Positions 1 to 11,552 of a stretch of 64,000 nt of DNA are shown piece after piece; position 1 is the stretch's first letter, and each line of letters begins with the position of its first letter. Location of the stretch: contig NZ_CP015163.1 in NCBI RefSeq assembly GCF_003312875.1, positions 6,820,001 to 6,884,000 of the forward strand, given 5' to 3'. The position numbers were made by a program, and so were the translations under genes. The stretch comes from Amycolatopsis albispora. GTDB taxonomy: Bacteria; Actinomycetota; Actinomycetes; Mycobacteriales; Pseudonocardiaceae. The notes under the pieces were generated by a model. That model had not been told where the DNA came from and ran no database searches. It saw nothing but the letters and a program-made list of their open reading frames with translations.

Positions 1-662
1 CCTTCCCCGGCACGCTCGACGACGTCGACGCCGAACGCGCCGCCCGGTACTCCGACGCCGAGGCCGTGCCGCTCTGGCACGCCGACCACGACCTGCGCGG
101 GGTCGACGCGGTGATCGTGCCCGGTGGCTTCTCCTACGGCGACTACCTGCGCTGCGGGGCGATCGCGAAGTTCGCCCCGGTGATGACCGAGGTGGTCGAG
201 GCGGCCGCCAAGGGCATGCCGGTGCTCGGCATCTGCAACGGCTTCCAGATCCTGTGCGAGGCGGGGCTGCTGCCGGGGGCGCTGGTGCGCAACCACAAGC
301 TGCACTTCGTCTGCCGCGACCAGTGGCTGCGGGTGGAGAACAACACCACGGCGTGGACCACCCGGTACGAGCAGGGCGCCGAGATCCTGGTCCCGCTGAA
401 GTCCGGCGAGGGCGGCTACGTGGCCGACAAGTCCACTTTGGACATGCTGGAGGGCGAGGGGCGGGTGGTGTTCCGGTACGTGGGCGTCAACCCGAACGGC
501 TCGCGCAACGACATCGCGGGCATCACCAGCGCGAACGGCCGCGTGGTCGGCCTGATGCCGCACCCGGAACACGCCATCGACGCCCTGACGGGCCCCTCGG
601 ACGACGGGCTCGGCATGTTCTACTCCGCCGTCGACACCCTGGCCGGCGCCCTCACCAGCTGA
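1..662 (+). CDS. purQ: Phosphoribosylformylglycinamidine synthase, glutaminase subunit PurQ (5' end outside window)
   Basis: PurQ hydrolyses glutamine and passes ammonia to PurL for the FGAR to FGAM step of purine synthesis. The frame is open from base 3 and begins inside the family's N-terminal 'FPGTLDD' strand, so only about 7-10 residues are missing. The class I glutaminase core is intact: the nucleophile-elbow Cys in 'GICNGFQIL' and the His/Glu of 'PHPEHAID' near the C-terminus. purL lies 3.6 kb downstream on the same strand, separated by a divergently placed ABC exporter, so here purQ and purL are not directly co-transcribed. The gene ends at TGA 660-662. Identification is secure; only the start is unseen. 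Confidence 0.97.
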   Translation, partial: FPGTLDDVDAERAARYSDAEAVPLWHADHDLRGVDAVIVPGGFSYGDYLRCGAIAKFAPVMTEVVEAAAKGMPVLGICNGFQILCEAGLLPGALVRNHKLHFVCRDQWLRVENNTTAWTTRYEQGAEILVPLKSGEGGYVADKSTLDMLEGEGRVVFRYVGVNPNGSRNDIAGITSANGRVVGLMPHPEHAIDALTGPSDDGLGMFYSAVDTLAGALTS

Positions 663-772
663 CCGCTGGGCGCCCTTCTCGCGGCACCCGTCCACGCAGC
701 ACCCGCTCGCGCAACCAGCCTCGCAGGACGCCGCCGCCAGGGCCTCGCTGCTCTGGACATCGCCTGCCCCTG

Positions 773-825
773 GACACGAATGTGGCTTTCGGGGCCGAAT
801 CCGCCCCGAAAGCCACATTCGTGTC
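773..825. repeat. Hairpin repeat, family 1, copy 1
   Basis: Perfect inverted repeat with 23-bp arms (773-795 and 803-825) around a 7-base spacer. The arm carries the core ACGAATGTGGCTTTCG, also found at 36864-36918 and 51115-51169. It lies between the convergent ends of purQ and the ABC exporter, where it could act as a bidirectional terminator, although no T-run follows. The family also sits in a divergent promoter region elsewhere, which argues for a dispersed palindromic (REP-like) element rather than a plain terminator. Confidence 0.9.
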
Positions 826-853
826 GCTTGAGCCCCGCCCGAACCCCGGCACC

Positions 854-2581
854 TCAGGCGCCTGCCGCCTGGACCAGGCGGGCGTAGGGGCCGTTCGCCG
901 CCAGCAACTCCGCGTGGCTGCCGAGTTCGGTGATGGTGCCGCCGTCCAGGACGGCGACCCGGTCGGCGGCGGCCGCGGTGTGCAGCCGGTGCGCGATGGC
1001 GATCACCGTCCGCCCGGCCAGCACCTGCGAAAGCGAGCGTTCCAGCTCCCGCGCCGAGCCGGTGTCCAGCAGCGACGTCGCCTCGTCCAGCACCAGGGTG
1101 TGCGGGTCCGCCAGCACCACCCGCGCCAGCGCCAGCTGCTGCGCCATCGCCGCGGGCACCGAGGCCGGGGTCACCTTGCTGTCCAGCCCGTCCGGCAGCG
1201 ACCGCGCCCACGAACCCGCGCCCACCGAGTCCAGCGCGCCCAGCAACTCCGCATCCGACCACGAGCCCGCGGGCAGCGTCAGGTTCTCCCGCAGCGTGCC
1301 CGCGAACACGTGGTGCTCCTGCGTGAGCAACAGCACCTCACCCCGCAGCAGGTCCTCCGGCAGCCGCGAGACCTCCGCGCCGCCGATGGTCACCGAGCCC
1401 GAATCGGGGGCCGCGATGCCCGCCAGCAGCCTGCCCAGCGTGGACTTCCCGGCCCCCGACGGCCCGACGATCGCCAGCCGCTGCCCGCGGGGAACGGACA
1501 GCGTGATGCCGTGCAGCACCTCGCGGTCGGGCGAATACCCGAACCGCACGTCCCGCACCTCGATCTCGGTGCCCGCGGGCACCTCGGCGCCGGAAGGCGG
1601 CGCGGCGACGGCTCCGCGCACGCCGATCACCCGGCGCAGCGCGGTCGCCGACACCTGCACGTCCTCCAGCCACCACAGCAGCTCGTCCAGCGGACCGGCC
1701 AGGATCTGCATGTACAGCACCATCGTGGTGATCGTGCCCAGCCCGGCCCAGCCCTGCGTGTACGCCCACGCGCCGATCAGCAGCATCGCGGCCACCGGCA
1801 GCGCGTGCGACAGCTCCAGCCACGGCGCCCACCGCACCTGCAGTTTCCGCAGGTCACGCTCGCCGTCCACGGCGCGGGCCAGCCGCCGGTCGCCGTCGGC
1901 CACGCGGCGTTCGATCATGCCCAGCGCGTCCGCGGTCCGGGCGCCCTCGGTCGATTCGTGCAGGCCGGACTGCACGTCGCCCCAGGCGTCCAGCATGCGT
2001 TCGATGGTCGAGGGCACCCGCCGCCAGTACCACCGCGTCGGGAAGTACAGCACCGGCACCGCGACCAGCAGGCCGAGCGCCAGCAGCGGCGAGGTCACCA
2101 CCATGGCCACCACCGTCAGCGCCACGGTGATCAACGCGACGGTGATTTCCGGTACCGCGTAACGCATCGCGTAGTCGACTTTGTCCACATCGGACGTCGC
2201 GCGGCTGAGCAGGTCGCCGGTGCCCGCCGCCTCCACGGTGCCCAGCGGCAGCTTCAGCGCGTCCCCGACGAACTCCTCGCGGGTCTTCGCCAGCACGCGC
2301 TCGCCCAGCACGCCCGCGCGCCGGTTCGCCGCCTTCTTCAACACGGCCTGCAGCACCAGCACCACGACAAAAACCAGCGCCAGCAGGTCCAGCGACAGCC
2401 CGCCGCCCTCGACCACCGAGTCCACCAGCAACCCCAGCAGCTGCGGCCCGGCCAGCCCGGCGGCGCCCGCCAGGCAGAAGAACAGGATCACCAGCACGAA
2501 CTCCCGGCGGAACGCCTTCATCGTGCCGATCGCCCAGCCGCGGGCCTGCGCCACGTCGGCCAGCGGCAGCTTCAGCTGCAC
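854..2581 (-). CDS. ABC exporter half-transporter, ATPase-competent half
   Basis: Fused membrane domain (residues about 1-320) plus nucleotide-binding domain, about 575 residues, the usual size for type IV ABC exporter halves. The NBD has an intact Walker A (GPSGAGKST, near residue 375), Walker B with catalytic Glu (LVLDEATSLLD) and H-loop His (AIAHRL), but the LSGGQ signature is replaced by 'VPAAMAQQ'. Start GTG 2581 is chosen because it has a good AAGGAGA ribosome site and overlaps the upstream partner's stop by 10 bases, which implies translational coupling. The substrate cannot be told; drug, lipid or peptide export are all possible. It works as a heterodimer with the product of 2572-4197. 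Confidence 0.9.
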   Translation of the reverse strand: MQLKLPLADVAQARGWAIGTMKAFRREFVLVILFFCLAGAAGLAGPQLLGLLVDSVVEGGGLSLDLLALVFVVVLVLQAVLKKAANRRAGVLGERVLAKTREEFVGDALKLPLGTVEAAGTGDLLSRATSDVDKVDYAMRYAVPEITVALITVALTVVAMVVTSPLLALGLLVAVPVLYFPTRWYWRRVPSTIERMLDAWGDVQSGLHESTEGARTADALGMIERRVADGDRRLARAVDGERDLRKLQVRWAPWLELSHALPVAAMLLIGAWAYTQGWAGLGTITTMVLYMQILAGPLDELLWWLEDVQVSATALRRVIGVRGAVAAPPSGAEVPAGTEIEVRDVRFGYSPDREVLHGITLSVPRGQRLAIVGPSGAGKSTLGRLLAGIAAPDSGSVTIGGAEVSRLPEDLLRGEVLLLTQEHHVFAGTLRENLTLPAGSWSDAELLGALDSVGAGSWARSLPDGLDSKVTPASVPAAMAQQLALARVVLADPHTLVLDEATSLLDTGSARELERSLSQVLAGRTVIAIAHRLHTAAAADRVAVLDGGTITELGSHAELLAANGPYARLVQAAGA

Positions 2582-4197
2582 GGTTGTCTCTCCTTGACCA
2601 CGTATTCGTCGGCGACCGCCCGCCACAGCGGGCTCTGGCTGAACACCACGGTCGTCTTGCCGCGCCGCAGTTCGGCGACCCGTTCGGTGATGCGTGCCTC
2701 GGTGTGCGCGTCCACGGCCGAGGTCGGCTCGTCCAGCAGCAGCACGTCGGCGTCCAGCGCCAGCGCCCTGGCCAGGTTCAGCCGCTGCCGCTGTCCGCCG
2801 GAGACCTCGCGGCCGCGTTCGCCGATCAGCTCGTCGAGCCCGAGCGGCAGCGCGTCCACGATGTCGTCGGCGTCGGCGGCGGTGAGCGCGCCGGCCACGG
2901 TGACCGAGCCCGGCGTGACGATCTGCTCCCGCAGCACCCCCGAGAACCAGACGTCCTGGTTGTGCGCGTAGACCACCCGCGAACGCAGGTCGGCCAGCGC
3001 CGCGCGCCGGACGTCCACCCCGGACACCAGCACCGGCTCGGCCGCATCGGTGAACCGCGCCAGCCGGGCGGCCAGTTCCTCGGCCTCCGGCGACTCGACC
3101 ACGGTCAGCTTCCCGGCGACCGCGGTGAAGCCGGACGCGGTGTCGTGCAGCTCCAGCGGTCCGGACGGCAACGCGACCGGGTCGGCCGCGTCCTCCAGCG
3201 TCGGCCGCAGGTTCAGCATCTTGCAGACCTTCCGCGCCGCCACCATCGCGCCGGAGAACGCGCCCGCCGCCTCGGTGGTGGTGCTCACCGGGATGATCAG
3301 GAACGCCGAAGCACCGTAGAAGGCGACCAGCTCGCCGACGGTGATCGTGCCCGCGACGGCCAGCTTCGCGCCCAGCCAGGTGATCGCCACGGTGACCAGT
3401 CCCGGCAGCAGCACCTCGGCGCCGACCAGCCACGACGTGCTGTTCGCCACCGCGTCGCCCTGCCTGCGCACCCGCTGGCTGGCCGCGGCGAACCGGTTCG
3501 CGAACTGCCGCTCACCACCGACCCCGCGCAGCACCCGCAGGCCGGACACGATGTCCGCGGCCAGCGCGTTCACCGTGGACAGGTCCTCACGCTGGGCCTC
3601 CTGGCGACGCTGCAGCGGCGCGATCAGCGGGCCGATCCCGGCCACCGCCACCGGTACGCCGACCAGCGCGACCACGGCCAGCAGCGGCGAGGTGCCCAGC
3701 AGCACGATGCCCACGGTCAGGAAGGCGACCACCGCGCCGAGCACGCGGCCGAACACCTCGAACACCGCGCCGACGCGGTTCTCGTCCGAGGAGGCGATCG
3801 CCATCATGTCGCCGGTGTCCGCCTGCCCGCGCAACGCGGCCCCCAGCCGCAGCGTGTGGTGCGAGACCAGGCGCTGCGTGGTGGACGCGGCGTGCAGCCA
3901 CATGCCGTGCGCGCCGAACAGCAGCCCGGCGCCGAACACCGTCTGCAGCACCCCGAGCCCGACCACCAGCCCCACGTTCCAGGCCAGCTCGGCGGTGTCC
4001 GCGCCGGCCACGCCGGTGTCGATCGCCCGGCCGACCACCAGCGGCAGCAACGCGCCCGGCACCAGCCACAGCGCCCCCAGCACCGCCGTGGACCCGGCCA
4101 GCCACGGCCGCGACCGCAGCACCGCCAGCAGGTAGCGGAGCGGGGTCAGCCGGGCGGGCAACCGCACCTCGGGTGCGGGATAAGGTTTTCCGGACAC
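2572..4197 (-). CDS. ABC exporter half-transporter, degenerate-NBD half
   Basis: First gene of a two-gene exporter operon, about 541 residues from GTG 4197. An upstream GTG at 4254 is possible but would reach into the purL promoter; a TACCGT box 8 bases before 4197 fits a leaderless start. Six hydrophobic segments precede the NBD. The signature (SGGQRQ) and Walker B ([11 protein letters not shown]) are intact, but the Walker A position reads '[14 protein letters not shown]', with no GKS/T, and the H-loop His is missing (VVFSQSP). Together with its partner it should form one consensus ATP site (partner Walker A plus this signature) and one dead site, as known for heterodimeric exporters such as TM287/288. 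Substrate unknown. Confidence 0.88.
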   Translation of the reverse strand: MSGKPYPAPEVRLPARLTPLRYLLAVLRSRPWLAGSTAVLGALWLVPGALLPLVVGRAIDTGVAGADTAELAWNVGLVVGLGVLQTVFGAGLLFGAHGMWLHAASTTQRLVSHHTLRLGAALRGQADTGDMMAIASSDENRVGAVFEVFGRVLGAVVAFLTVGIVLLGTSPLLAVVALVGVPVAVAGIGPLIAPLQRRQEAQREDLSTVNALAADIVSGLRVLRGVGGERQFANRFAAASQRVRRQGDAVANSTSWLVGAEVLLPGLVTVAITWLGAKLAVAGTITVGELVAFYGASAFLIIPVSTTTEAAGAFSGAMVAARKVCKMLNLRPTLEDAADPVALPSGPLELHDTASGFTAVAGKLTVVESPEAEELAARLARFTDAAEPVLVSGVDVRRAALADLRSRVVYAHNQDVWFSGVLREQIVTPGSVTVAGALTAADADDIVDALPLGLDELIGERGREVSGGQRQRLNLARALALDADVLLLDEPTSAVDAHTEARITERVAELRRGKTTVVFSQSPLWRAVADEYVVKERQPCS

Positions 4198-4281
4198 GGT
4201 TTTCGACGGTATGCGGGAGCCGCCCGCGCGAGCGACCGATTTTCCGGCCACCACCCTCCAGGGTGCGCGTCACCACACCCG

Positions 4282-4294
4282 TATCCTCTGGCTC
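4282..4294 (+). promoter_or_regulatory. Probable leaderless promoter of purL
   Basis: TATCCT at 4282-4287 followed by a 7-base spacer and the GTG start codon at 4295. This spacing places the transcript start at or next to the start codon, the arrangement common for leaderless actinobacterial mRNAs. No Shine-Dalgarno sequence precedes the GTG. Confidence 0.6.
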
Positions 4295-6589
<2,295 letters not shown>

Positions 6590-6592
6590 CGC

Positions 6593-7648
6593 TCAGGCCC
6601 GGACGGCGGCGATGCGCACGTCGCCGTTCGGCTGGCGTTGCGTGCTCAGCCAGTCCGGGAGCGCGTGCTCGCGGTCCGGGCGGACCAGCGTGTGCTTCAG
6701 CTCCAGCCGCGACGGCCGGGCGCTGAAGCGCAGGTCGGCGTAGTCGTCGAACTTCGTGCGGAGCAGGGTCAGCGAATCGCCGAAGGTGGTGCCCTCGAAC
6801 AGCGCCTCACCGCTGAACACGGCACCTTCGAACGAGACCTCGGCCCCGAATTCGCTGCGCACGAAAACGGCCTTCTCCATGAACTTGGTGCCGGTGAACC
6901 AGCCCCGGTTCAGGTGCGAGTCGTGCATCCGCAGCTTGCCGTGCAGTTCCGCCGCGGTCATCCACAGTGGACCTTCGATGCGCATCTCGTGGAAGCGCGC
7001 CGTCGAGTGGAGGTGCGCGTGCCGCAGGGTCAGCTCGCCGACGCGGCGGCCGGACAGGTCGAAGTGGTCCAGCGTGGCGGTGGTCAGGTCGAGGTTGTAG
7101 GCCTCGGCGTCGAGATCGTCGCGGGCGGGGAGCAGCTCGGCGATCAGCCGCTGGGCGGTCTGCCGGACCACGTGCTCACGGGAGTTCTCCGGATCCCGGG
7201 TGTTTTCTTCCTTGTGCTCGAACGGGCGCCGCAGATAGGAACACAGCACGTCGAGCACGGTCTGCCGGTACGCCACGCGACTCCGCGCCAGCCCCGCCAG
7301 CGCGTGCAGCGCACCCACGCGAACCTGGTCCGCGGAGTCCCCGAGCAGCTCGACGGCCTTCGCGAACCGTTCGTCGGCCACGCGTTCCAGGTCGCGCTCG
7401 GCCCGGTGGCTCTCCAGGTCGTGGCGCTGCCGCTCGATCTCCTGCCTGCCCTCTTCGACCTTGCGCCGCCGGTCGTTGAGCCACAGCGCGTACAACGCGA
7501 CGATGGAGGCACCGGCGAGACCACCCGTGCGCAGTGCGTCGGCACGGGTGGTCTTCGGATCGGTGAGCAGCCACACGCTGATCCCCACCAGCGCGGCGAC
7601 GGCGAGCCCGATCGTCAGTGCCAGCGGGGACTTCAGCGCGCGCCGCAC
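6593..7648 (-). CDS. Membrane-anchored pentapeptide-repeat protein
   Basis: 351 residues. Two hydrophobic segments lie near the N-terminus (about 10-30 and 42-58), followed by a charged predicted coiled coil (about 62-95, 'RRRKVEEGRQEIERQRHDL'), a helical region with 'VRVGALHALAGLARSR' and a C-terminal half of irregular five-residue repeats of the A(D/N)LXX type, for example 'LDHFDLSGRRVGELTL', 'AVFVRSEFGAEVSFEGAVFSG'. Pentapeptide repeats fold as a right-handed quadrilateral beta helix. Membrane-tethered versions like this are common in actinomycetes with no assigned role. It is convergent with purL (3 bp apart) and stops 4 bp downstream the next envelope gene, which is on the same strand and upstream of it. 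Function unknown. Confidence 0.8.
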   Translation of the reverse strand: MRRALKSPLALTIGLAVAALVGISVWLLTDPKTTRADALRTGGLAGASIVALYALWLNDRRRKVEEGRQEIERQRHDLESHRAERDLERVADERFAKAVELLGDSADQVRVGALHALAGLARSRVAYRQTVLDVLCSYLRRPFEHKEENTRDPENSREHVVRQTAQRLIAELLPARDDLDAEAYNLDLTTATLDHFDLSGRRVGELTLRHAHLHSTARFHEMRIEGPLWMTAAELHGKLRMHDSHLNRGWFTGTKFMEKAVFVRSEFGAEVSFEGAVFSGEALFEGTTFGDSLTLLRTKFDDYADLRFSARPSRLELKHTLVRPDREHALPDWLSTQRQPNGDVRIAAVRA

Positions 7649-7652
7649 GGGA

Positions 7653-8696
7653 TCAGAACGCGTAGAAGGTGCTGATGCAGAAGCCGGCGTCGTCGAAGTT
7701 GGTCGCGCTGACCGAACCCGAGACCGAACGCCCGCTCTCGGTGCCGGTGATGTCCGCGCTCACCAGCGTCTCGTCCGGCGGGGCCGAGGCGACGGTGTAG
7801 CTGCCCTGGCCGTCGATCGCGTAGCCGACCGTGGTCTCGAGCAGGCTCGCCGTGCTGGAGCAGGCCATCGACAGCGCGCCCGACTTGTCACCGGCGTTGA
7901 CCTTCGAGATGAACTCGTCGATCACGGCCTTGCCGTCGGTGTTGCCGGAGCCGCCGGGGCTGCTGGTCGGCTTCGACGAGGACTTCGGGCTGGACGACTT
8001 CGGCTCGGACGGCTTGGACGAGGACTTGCCGCTGCCGCTGTTGGTGGCGTTGCCGAGGCCCTTCCAGCACCACTTGTCGCCCGCCTGCACCAGGGTGCCG
8101 TCGAACTGGCTGGTGTCGCCGTCCTTCTTCTCGGTCACCTCGACGGTCGCGGTGTACTCGGTGTCGGTCTTCTTGGTCGGCCCGCTGACCAGCTTCGCCG
8201 CGCTCAGCTCGTTGAGGTTGTCCGGCACGTTCTTGACGACCTCGTCGGCGTCGGCGCAGATCAGGCCCTGGATCGCGGTGCGGTCCTGGGTGTTCAGCGC
8301 CGCCACGATCGCGTTCGTGGTGCCCTCGGGGCCTTCCTTGTCGTCACCGAGGAAGAAGCCCGGCGCGACGAAACCGGTGATGCCCAGCGCGACCAGCACC
8401 ACCACGCCGATGGTGATGCCGATCCACAGCCCGGCCTTGCCCTTCTTCGGCGGCGGGGTGCCGTAGCCGCCCTGCTGCTGACCGTACTGGTCGTAGCCGG
8501 GGTACTGCTGTTGCTGCTGCTGGCCGTACTGGTCGTAGCCCGGGTACTGCTGCTGTTGCTGCTGACCGTACTGGTCGTACCCGGGCTGCTGACCCGGTTG
8601 CTGGAAGCCGCCTGACTGGGGATACCCGCCCTGGCCCTGGCCGTACGGGTCGGGTTGCTGGCCGTACGGCTGCCCCGGCTGAGGTGGGTAGGTCAT
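7653..8696 (-). CDS. Single-pass membrane protein with Tyr/Gln-rich tail and two extracellular domains
   Basis: 347 residues from ATG 8696 (minus-strand CAT 8694-8696); a longer frame exists upstream but the family start '[12 protein letters not shown]' is shared with the neighbour at 8838-9671. Residues 1-95 are low complexity with three tandem '[14 protein letters not shown]'-like units. Then 'KKGKAGLWIG' begins one transmembrane helix, giving a cytoplasmic tail and an extracellular part. Outside are two related domains of about 90 residues, separated by a Ser/Lys/Pro linker; each begins with a helix of the type 'AIVAALNTQDRTAI' or 'VIDEFISKVNAGDKS' and contains paired Cys. The fold looks like the NTF2/DUF4878-type lipoprotein domains but I cannot confirm this. 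Function unknown. Confidence 0.8.
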   Translation of the reverse strand: MTYPPQPGQPYGQQPDPYGQGQGGYPQSGGFQQPGQQPGYDQYGQQQQQQYPGYDQYGQQQQQQYPGYDQYGQQQGGYGTPPPKKGKAGLWIGITIGVVVLVALGITGFVAPGFFLGDDKEGPEGTTNAIVAALNTQDRTAIQGLICADADEVVKNVPDNLNELSAAKLVSGPTKKTDTEYTATVEVTEKKDGDTSQFDGTLVQAGDKWCWKGLGNATNSGSGKSSSKPSEPKSSSPKSSSKPTSSPGGSGNTDGKAVIDEFISKVNAGDKSGALSMACSSTASLLETTVGYAIDGQGSYTVASAPPDETLVSADITGTESGRSVSGSVSATNFDDAGFCISTFYAF

Positions 8697-8837
8697 GTCA
8701 AGCCTCCGTGAGTACTGCGTGCGCGAGCTGCGCCCCAAAGCTGCGACGCGGTGACGGAGGCCCGGGTTCCCCGAGTCCGTGCGCGTTGCCCCTGCCCGCA
8801 TTCTGCCTGGCCGGGCCGGAACGCGGGCGAACAGGGA

Positions 8838-9671
8838 TCAGAAAGCGAAGACCGCGGCCACGCACGGGCCGGTGCTCAGGTCGCCGGCGCCGAAGGTGGC
8901 GTGCACCTGCTTGCCGCCCGACGAGCCGGTCGCGGTGGCGACCACGGTGCCCGGGGTGTCCGAGGTGACCTCTTCGATCTGCAGGTTCGGCTTCTTGGCG
9001 ACCAGTTCGTCCACGGTCGACTGGGTCGAGCCCTCGGAACCGTCGCAGACGAAGCTCATCGCGCCGCTGGCGTCCGCCGCGTTGATCTTGTCGACCATGT
9101 CGCGGATGACCTTCTCCACCGCCGCGTCCCCGCTGCCGCCGGTGCCCGGCTTGCTGGTCGGGGGCTTGCTCGGCGCGCTGGCCGTCGGCTTGCGCGACGA
9201 GGGCGCCTTGCTCGGCTCCTCGCTGGGCGGGGCCTGGCTGGTGGTCTGGCCGCCGGCGGTGTTCGTCGGCTCGTCGTCGCTCAGGAAAAAGCCCGGCGCG
9301 ACGAAGCCGGTGATGCCCAGCGCCACCAGGACCACGAGCCCGACGGTGAGGCCGATCCACAGGCCCGCCTTGCTCTTCTTCGGCGGCGGGCCGCCGAAAC
9401 CGTCGCCCCCGCCCGGGTAGCCCTGGTACTGCTGCGTCGGCTGCCCGTACTGGTCGTAGCCGGGCTGCTGGCCGTACGGCTGCTGTTGCTGCTGGCCGTA
9501 GGGGTCGTACCCGGGCTGCTGCCCGTACGGCTGGCCCTGCTGCGGGAAGCCGCCCGACTGCGGTTGACCCGGCTGGCCCTGCTGGCCATAGCCGCCCTGG
9601 CCATAGCCGCCCTGGCCGTACGGATCGGGCTGGTCACCGTAGGGCTGCCCCGGCTGCGGTGGGTAGGTCAT
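8838..9671 (-). CDS. Paralogue: Tyr/Gln/Gly-rich tail, one transmembrane helix, one extracellular domain
   Basis: 277 residues, starting '[14 protein letters not shown]' like its neighbour. A Pro/Gly/Gln/Tyr-rich cytoplasmic tail (about 1-112, units such as '[14 protein letters not shown]' and '[11 protein letters not shown]') is followed by '[17 protein letters not shown]' as the membrane helix, a Ser/Pro/Thr/Lys linker and one C-terminal domain ('[19 protein letters not shown] ... [10 protein letters not shown]') with two Cys, probably disulfide bonded outside the cell. It lacks the extra domain of 7653-8696. The three paralogues at 7653, 8838 and 9792 lie in tandem on one strand with 120-140 bp gaps, indicating duplication. 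Function unknown. Confidence 0.8.
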   Translation of the reverse strand: MTYPPQPGQPYGDQPDPYGQGGYGQGGYGQQGQPGQPQSGGFPQQGQPYGQQPGYDPYGQQQQQPYGQQPGYDQYGQPTQQYQGYPGGGDGFGGPPPKKSKAGLWIGLTVGLVVLVALGITGFVAPGFFLSDDEPTNTAGGQTTSQAPPSEEPSKAPSSRKPTASAPSKPPTSKPGTGGSGDAAVEKVIRDMVDKINAADASGAMSFVCDGSEGSTQSTVDELVAKKPNLQIEEVTSDTPGTVVATATGSSGGKQVHATFGAGDLSTGPCVAAVFAF

Positions 9672-9791
9672 CAGGCTGCCTTCCGTGAAGCGGGCGTTGC
9701 GGGTCGCATCTCACCACAGTGCGAGCCCGTGGCGTGGCCCATTCTCCCGGCTGCCCGGGGCAGAAGCACACCGCCTCCCGGAAATGACTGG

Positions 9792-10364
9792 TCACGACAC
9801 GGTGAACAGCCCGACGCAGGCTTCGCCGATGGCCGCGGTGGCGGTGACGCTGGCGGTGACCGGCTGACCACCCGCGGTACCGGTGACCGTGCCGGTGAGC
9901 ACCTTCGACGACTTGGCGGTCAGCTCGCCCACCTCCAGCGACGGCTGCTGCGCGGCGAGCGCGCCCACGGCCGAGTCGTCCCCGCGCCCGCCCGCGCACA
10001 TCAGCTGCTTCGCGCCGTTCGCATCACCCGCGTTCAGCTCCGCGACGAAGTCCTTGATCACCTTTTCGACGCTGGCGTCGGCGGGCCCGGAGCCGCCGCG
10101 GCCACCCGGCGCCGGCTCGGCGGAGGTCGGCGCCGCGGTTTCGGCGGGCCGCGGCGAAGGCGCGGACGTGGTGGTGCGGGCCGGGGCGCTGCTCGTGGTG
10201 GTCGCCGGAGCCGCCACCGGCCCGGGATCGCCGACCAGGAAGCCGGGCGCGACGAAGGCGGTGAACCCCAGCACGACAAGCACGAGCACGGCCGCGGCGA
10301 GGCCGGCCAGCAGTGCGGTCGGCGCCGGTTTCCGTGCTGGTTCCGGCGGTTCTTCGAAGGTCAT
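9792..10364 (-). CDS. Paralogue without the low-complexity tail
   Basis: 190 residues. A short N-terminus ('MTFEEPPEPARKP') precedes the transmembrane helix (about 14-38), then a Thr/Ser/Ala/Pro linker and a C-terminal domain aligned with its two neighbours ('VEKVIKDFVAELNAGDANGAKQLMC ... EACVGLFTVS'). The two Cys positions are kept. It is the most upstream of three tandem copies, and the cytoplasmic Tyr/Gln-rich tail is absent, so that tail is not needed for the extracellular domain. Function unknown; it may sense or bind something at the cell surface. Confidence 0.75.
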   Translation of the reverse strand: MTFEEPPEPARKPAPTALLAGLAAAVLVLVVLGFTAFVAPGFLVGDPGPVAAPATTTSSAPARTTTSAPSPRPAETAAPTSAEPAPGGRGGSGPADASVEKVIKDFVAELNAGDANGAKQLMCAGGRGDDSAVGALAAQQPSLEVGELTAKSSKVLTGTVTGTAGGQPVTASVTATAAIGEACVGLFTVS

Positions 10365-10447
10365 CTGGCTGCCCTCCCGGTCGGCGTGTCCGGTGGGCAG
10401 ATCTACCGAAGCCGCCTTGGAGGGCCCTTAGCCCGGCTGAGAAAACC

Positions 10448-10475
10448 GGGGGACCCCGCCGGAGCGGGATCCCCC
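10448..10475 (-). terminator. Intrinsic terminator after the first GH25 gene
   Basis: Hairpin with arms GGGGGACCCCGC and GCGGGATCCCCC (one internal mismatch) and a 4-base loop, lying just past the stop of the gene at 10486-11403. On the minus strand it is followed by GGTTTTC. It would end transcription of the GH25 gene before the paralogue family. Confidence 0.7.
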
Positions 10476-10485
10476 GTGGCCGCGG

Positions 10486-11403
10486 TCAGCCCGTGGCCAT
10501 CTTCTTCAGTTGGGTGTAGTCCCCGTTCCACCGGTTGAAGTCGATCGGGGTCGAGGTGTACTGCCAGAAGGAGTAGAAGCCCCAGCCGTGCGGCAGCGGG
10601 CCGACGGTGGAGCTGTACCGCGCGATCCAGAGCGGCACGGTGCTGCCGAAGTTCTGGGTCGAGCCGACGCACTGGTTCCACCAGTTGGTGTTCGTGTAGA
10701 TCACCGGCCAGCGGCCGGTGCGCGCGTGGTAGCGGTCGTGGAACTCGCGGATCCACGCCCCCATCGACGCCTGCGACTTGCCGTAGCAGGTCGCGCCGTA
10801 CGGGTTGAACTCGATGTCGAGCGCACCCGGCAGCGTCTTGCCGTCCCCGGACCAGCCACCGCCGTTGTTCACGAAGTAGTCCGCCTGCGCGGCGCCGGAC
10901 GAGCGGTCCGGCAACGCGAAGTGGTACGCCCCGCGGATCATCCCGATGTTGTAGGAACCGTTGTACTGCTGGGCGAAGTACGGGTTCTTGTAGCCCGTGC
11001 CCTCGGTCGCCTTGACGAAGGCGAACCGCTTGCCCTGGTTCCACCAGTTCTGCCAGTTGACGTTGCCCTGGTGCCCGCTGACGTCGATGCCTTCGACGCT
11101 GGCGGTGATCTGGTACCCGTCCGGACCCATCGCGGGTTCGGACCGGGCGGCGGCCTTGGTCTCCTCGGTGGAGTGGTCGCCCTCCACCCGCCGGATCTGC
11201 GAGCCCAGCGGGTGGTCGTAGGTTTTCACGTACTCGTCGACCGGCATGCCGTCGACGTACGCCGGGACCGCTTCAGCAGGGGCGGTGCCGGTGTCGTCGT
11301 TGTACGTGCTCGCGGACGCGGGAGCGAGCGTGCCCAGCAGGAGCAGGCCTGCCGAGATGGTGACGGCCGTGCCGAACAGGCGACGGCTTCTTCGCACGGA
11401 CAT
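10486..11403 (-). CDS. Secreted GH25 lysozyme (muramidase)
   Basis: 305 residues with a Sec signal peptide (twin Arg/basic start, hydrophobic core, cleavage near 'ASA' at 30-32). The GH25 domain starts at about residue 100 with 'VEGIDVSGHQGNVNW' and carries the catalytic Asp/Glu pair: Asp in 'IDVSGHQ' and the DxE of 'GALDIEFNPY'. GH25 enzymes cleave the beta-1,4 bond between MurNAc and GlcNAc in peptidoglycan. The 70-residue region between signal peptide and catalytic domain is acidic/polar and could be a propeptide or spacer. A second GH25 gene lies directly upstream on the same strand. There is no holin or phage gene nearby, so a role in cell wall turnover or competitor lysis is more likely than phage lysis. 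Confidence 0.92.
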   Translation of the reverse strand: MSVRRSRRLFGTAVTISAGLLLLGTLAPASASTYNDDTGTAPAEAVPAYVDGMPVDEYVKTYDHPLGSQIRRVEGDHSTEETKAAARSEPAMGPDGYQITASVEGIDVSGHQGNVNWQNWWNQGKRFAFVKATEGTGYKNPYFAQQYNGSYNIGMIRGAYHFALPDRSSGAAQADYFVNNGGGWSGDGKTLPGALDIEFNPYGATCYGKSQASMGAWIREFHDRYHARTGRWPVIYTNTNWWNQCVGSTQNFGSTVPLWIARYSSTVGPLPHGWGFYSFWQYTSTPIDFNRWNGDYTQLKKMATG

Positions 11404-11552
11404 AGGAATCCCTTCACATATACCCTCGCGGTGAACGGATCACTGCAGGTGACCGTTCGGTCGTTGATTGTTGACGACCGGATCGGGTTTGTCACGAAAT
11501 CGCGTGGAAGATCTGTCTGCGGTGAGTAATTTTCGGTACCTTCGTCGGGCGT

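Noticed and set aside
254..2971. Very long open frame opposite and across purQ and the ABC exporter
   Set aside because: It has no family motifs and consists of Arg/Gly/Ala-rich text typical of the wrong frame in high-GC DNA; the real genes lie in other frames.
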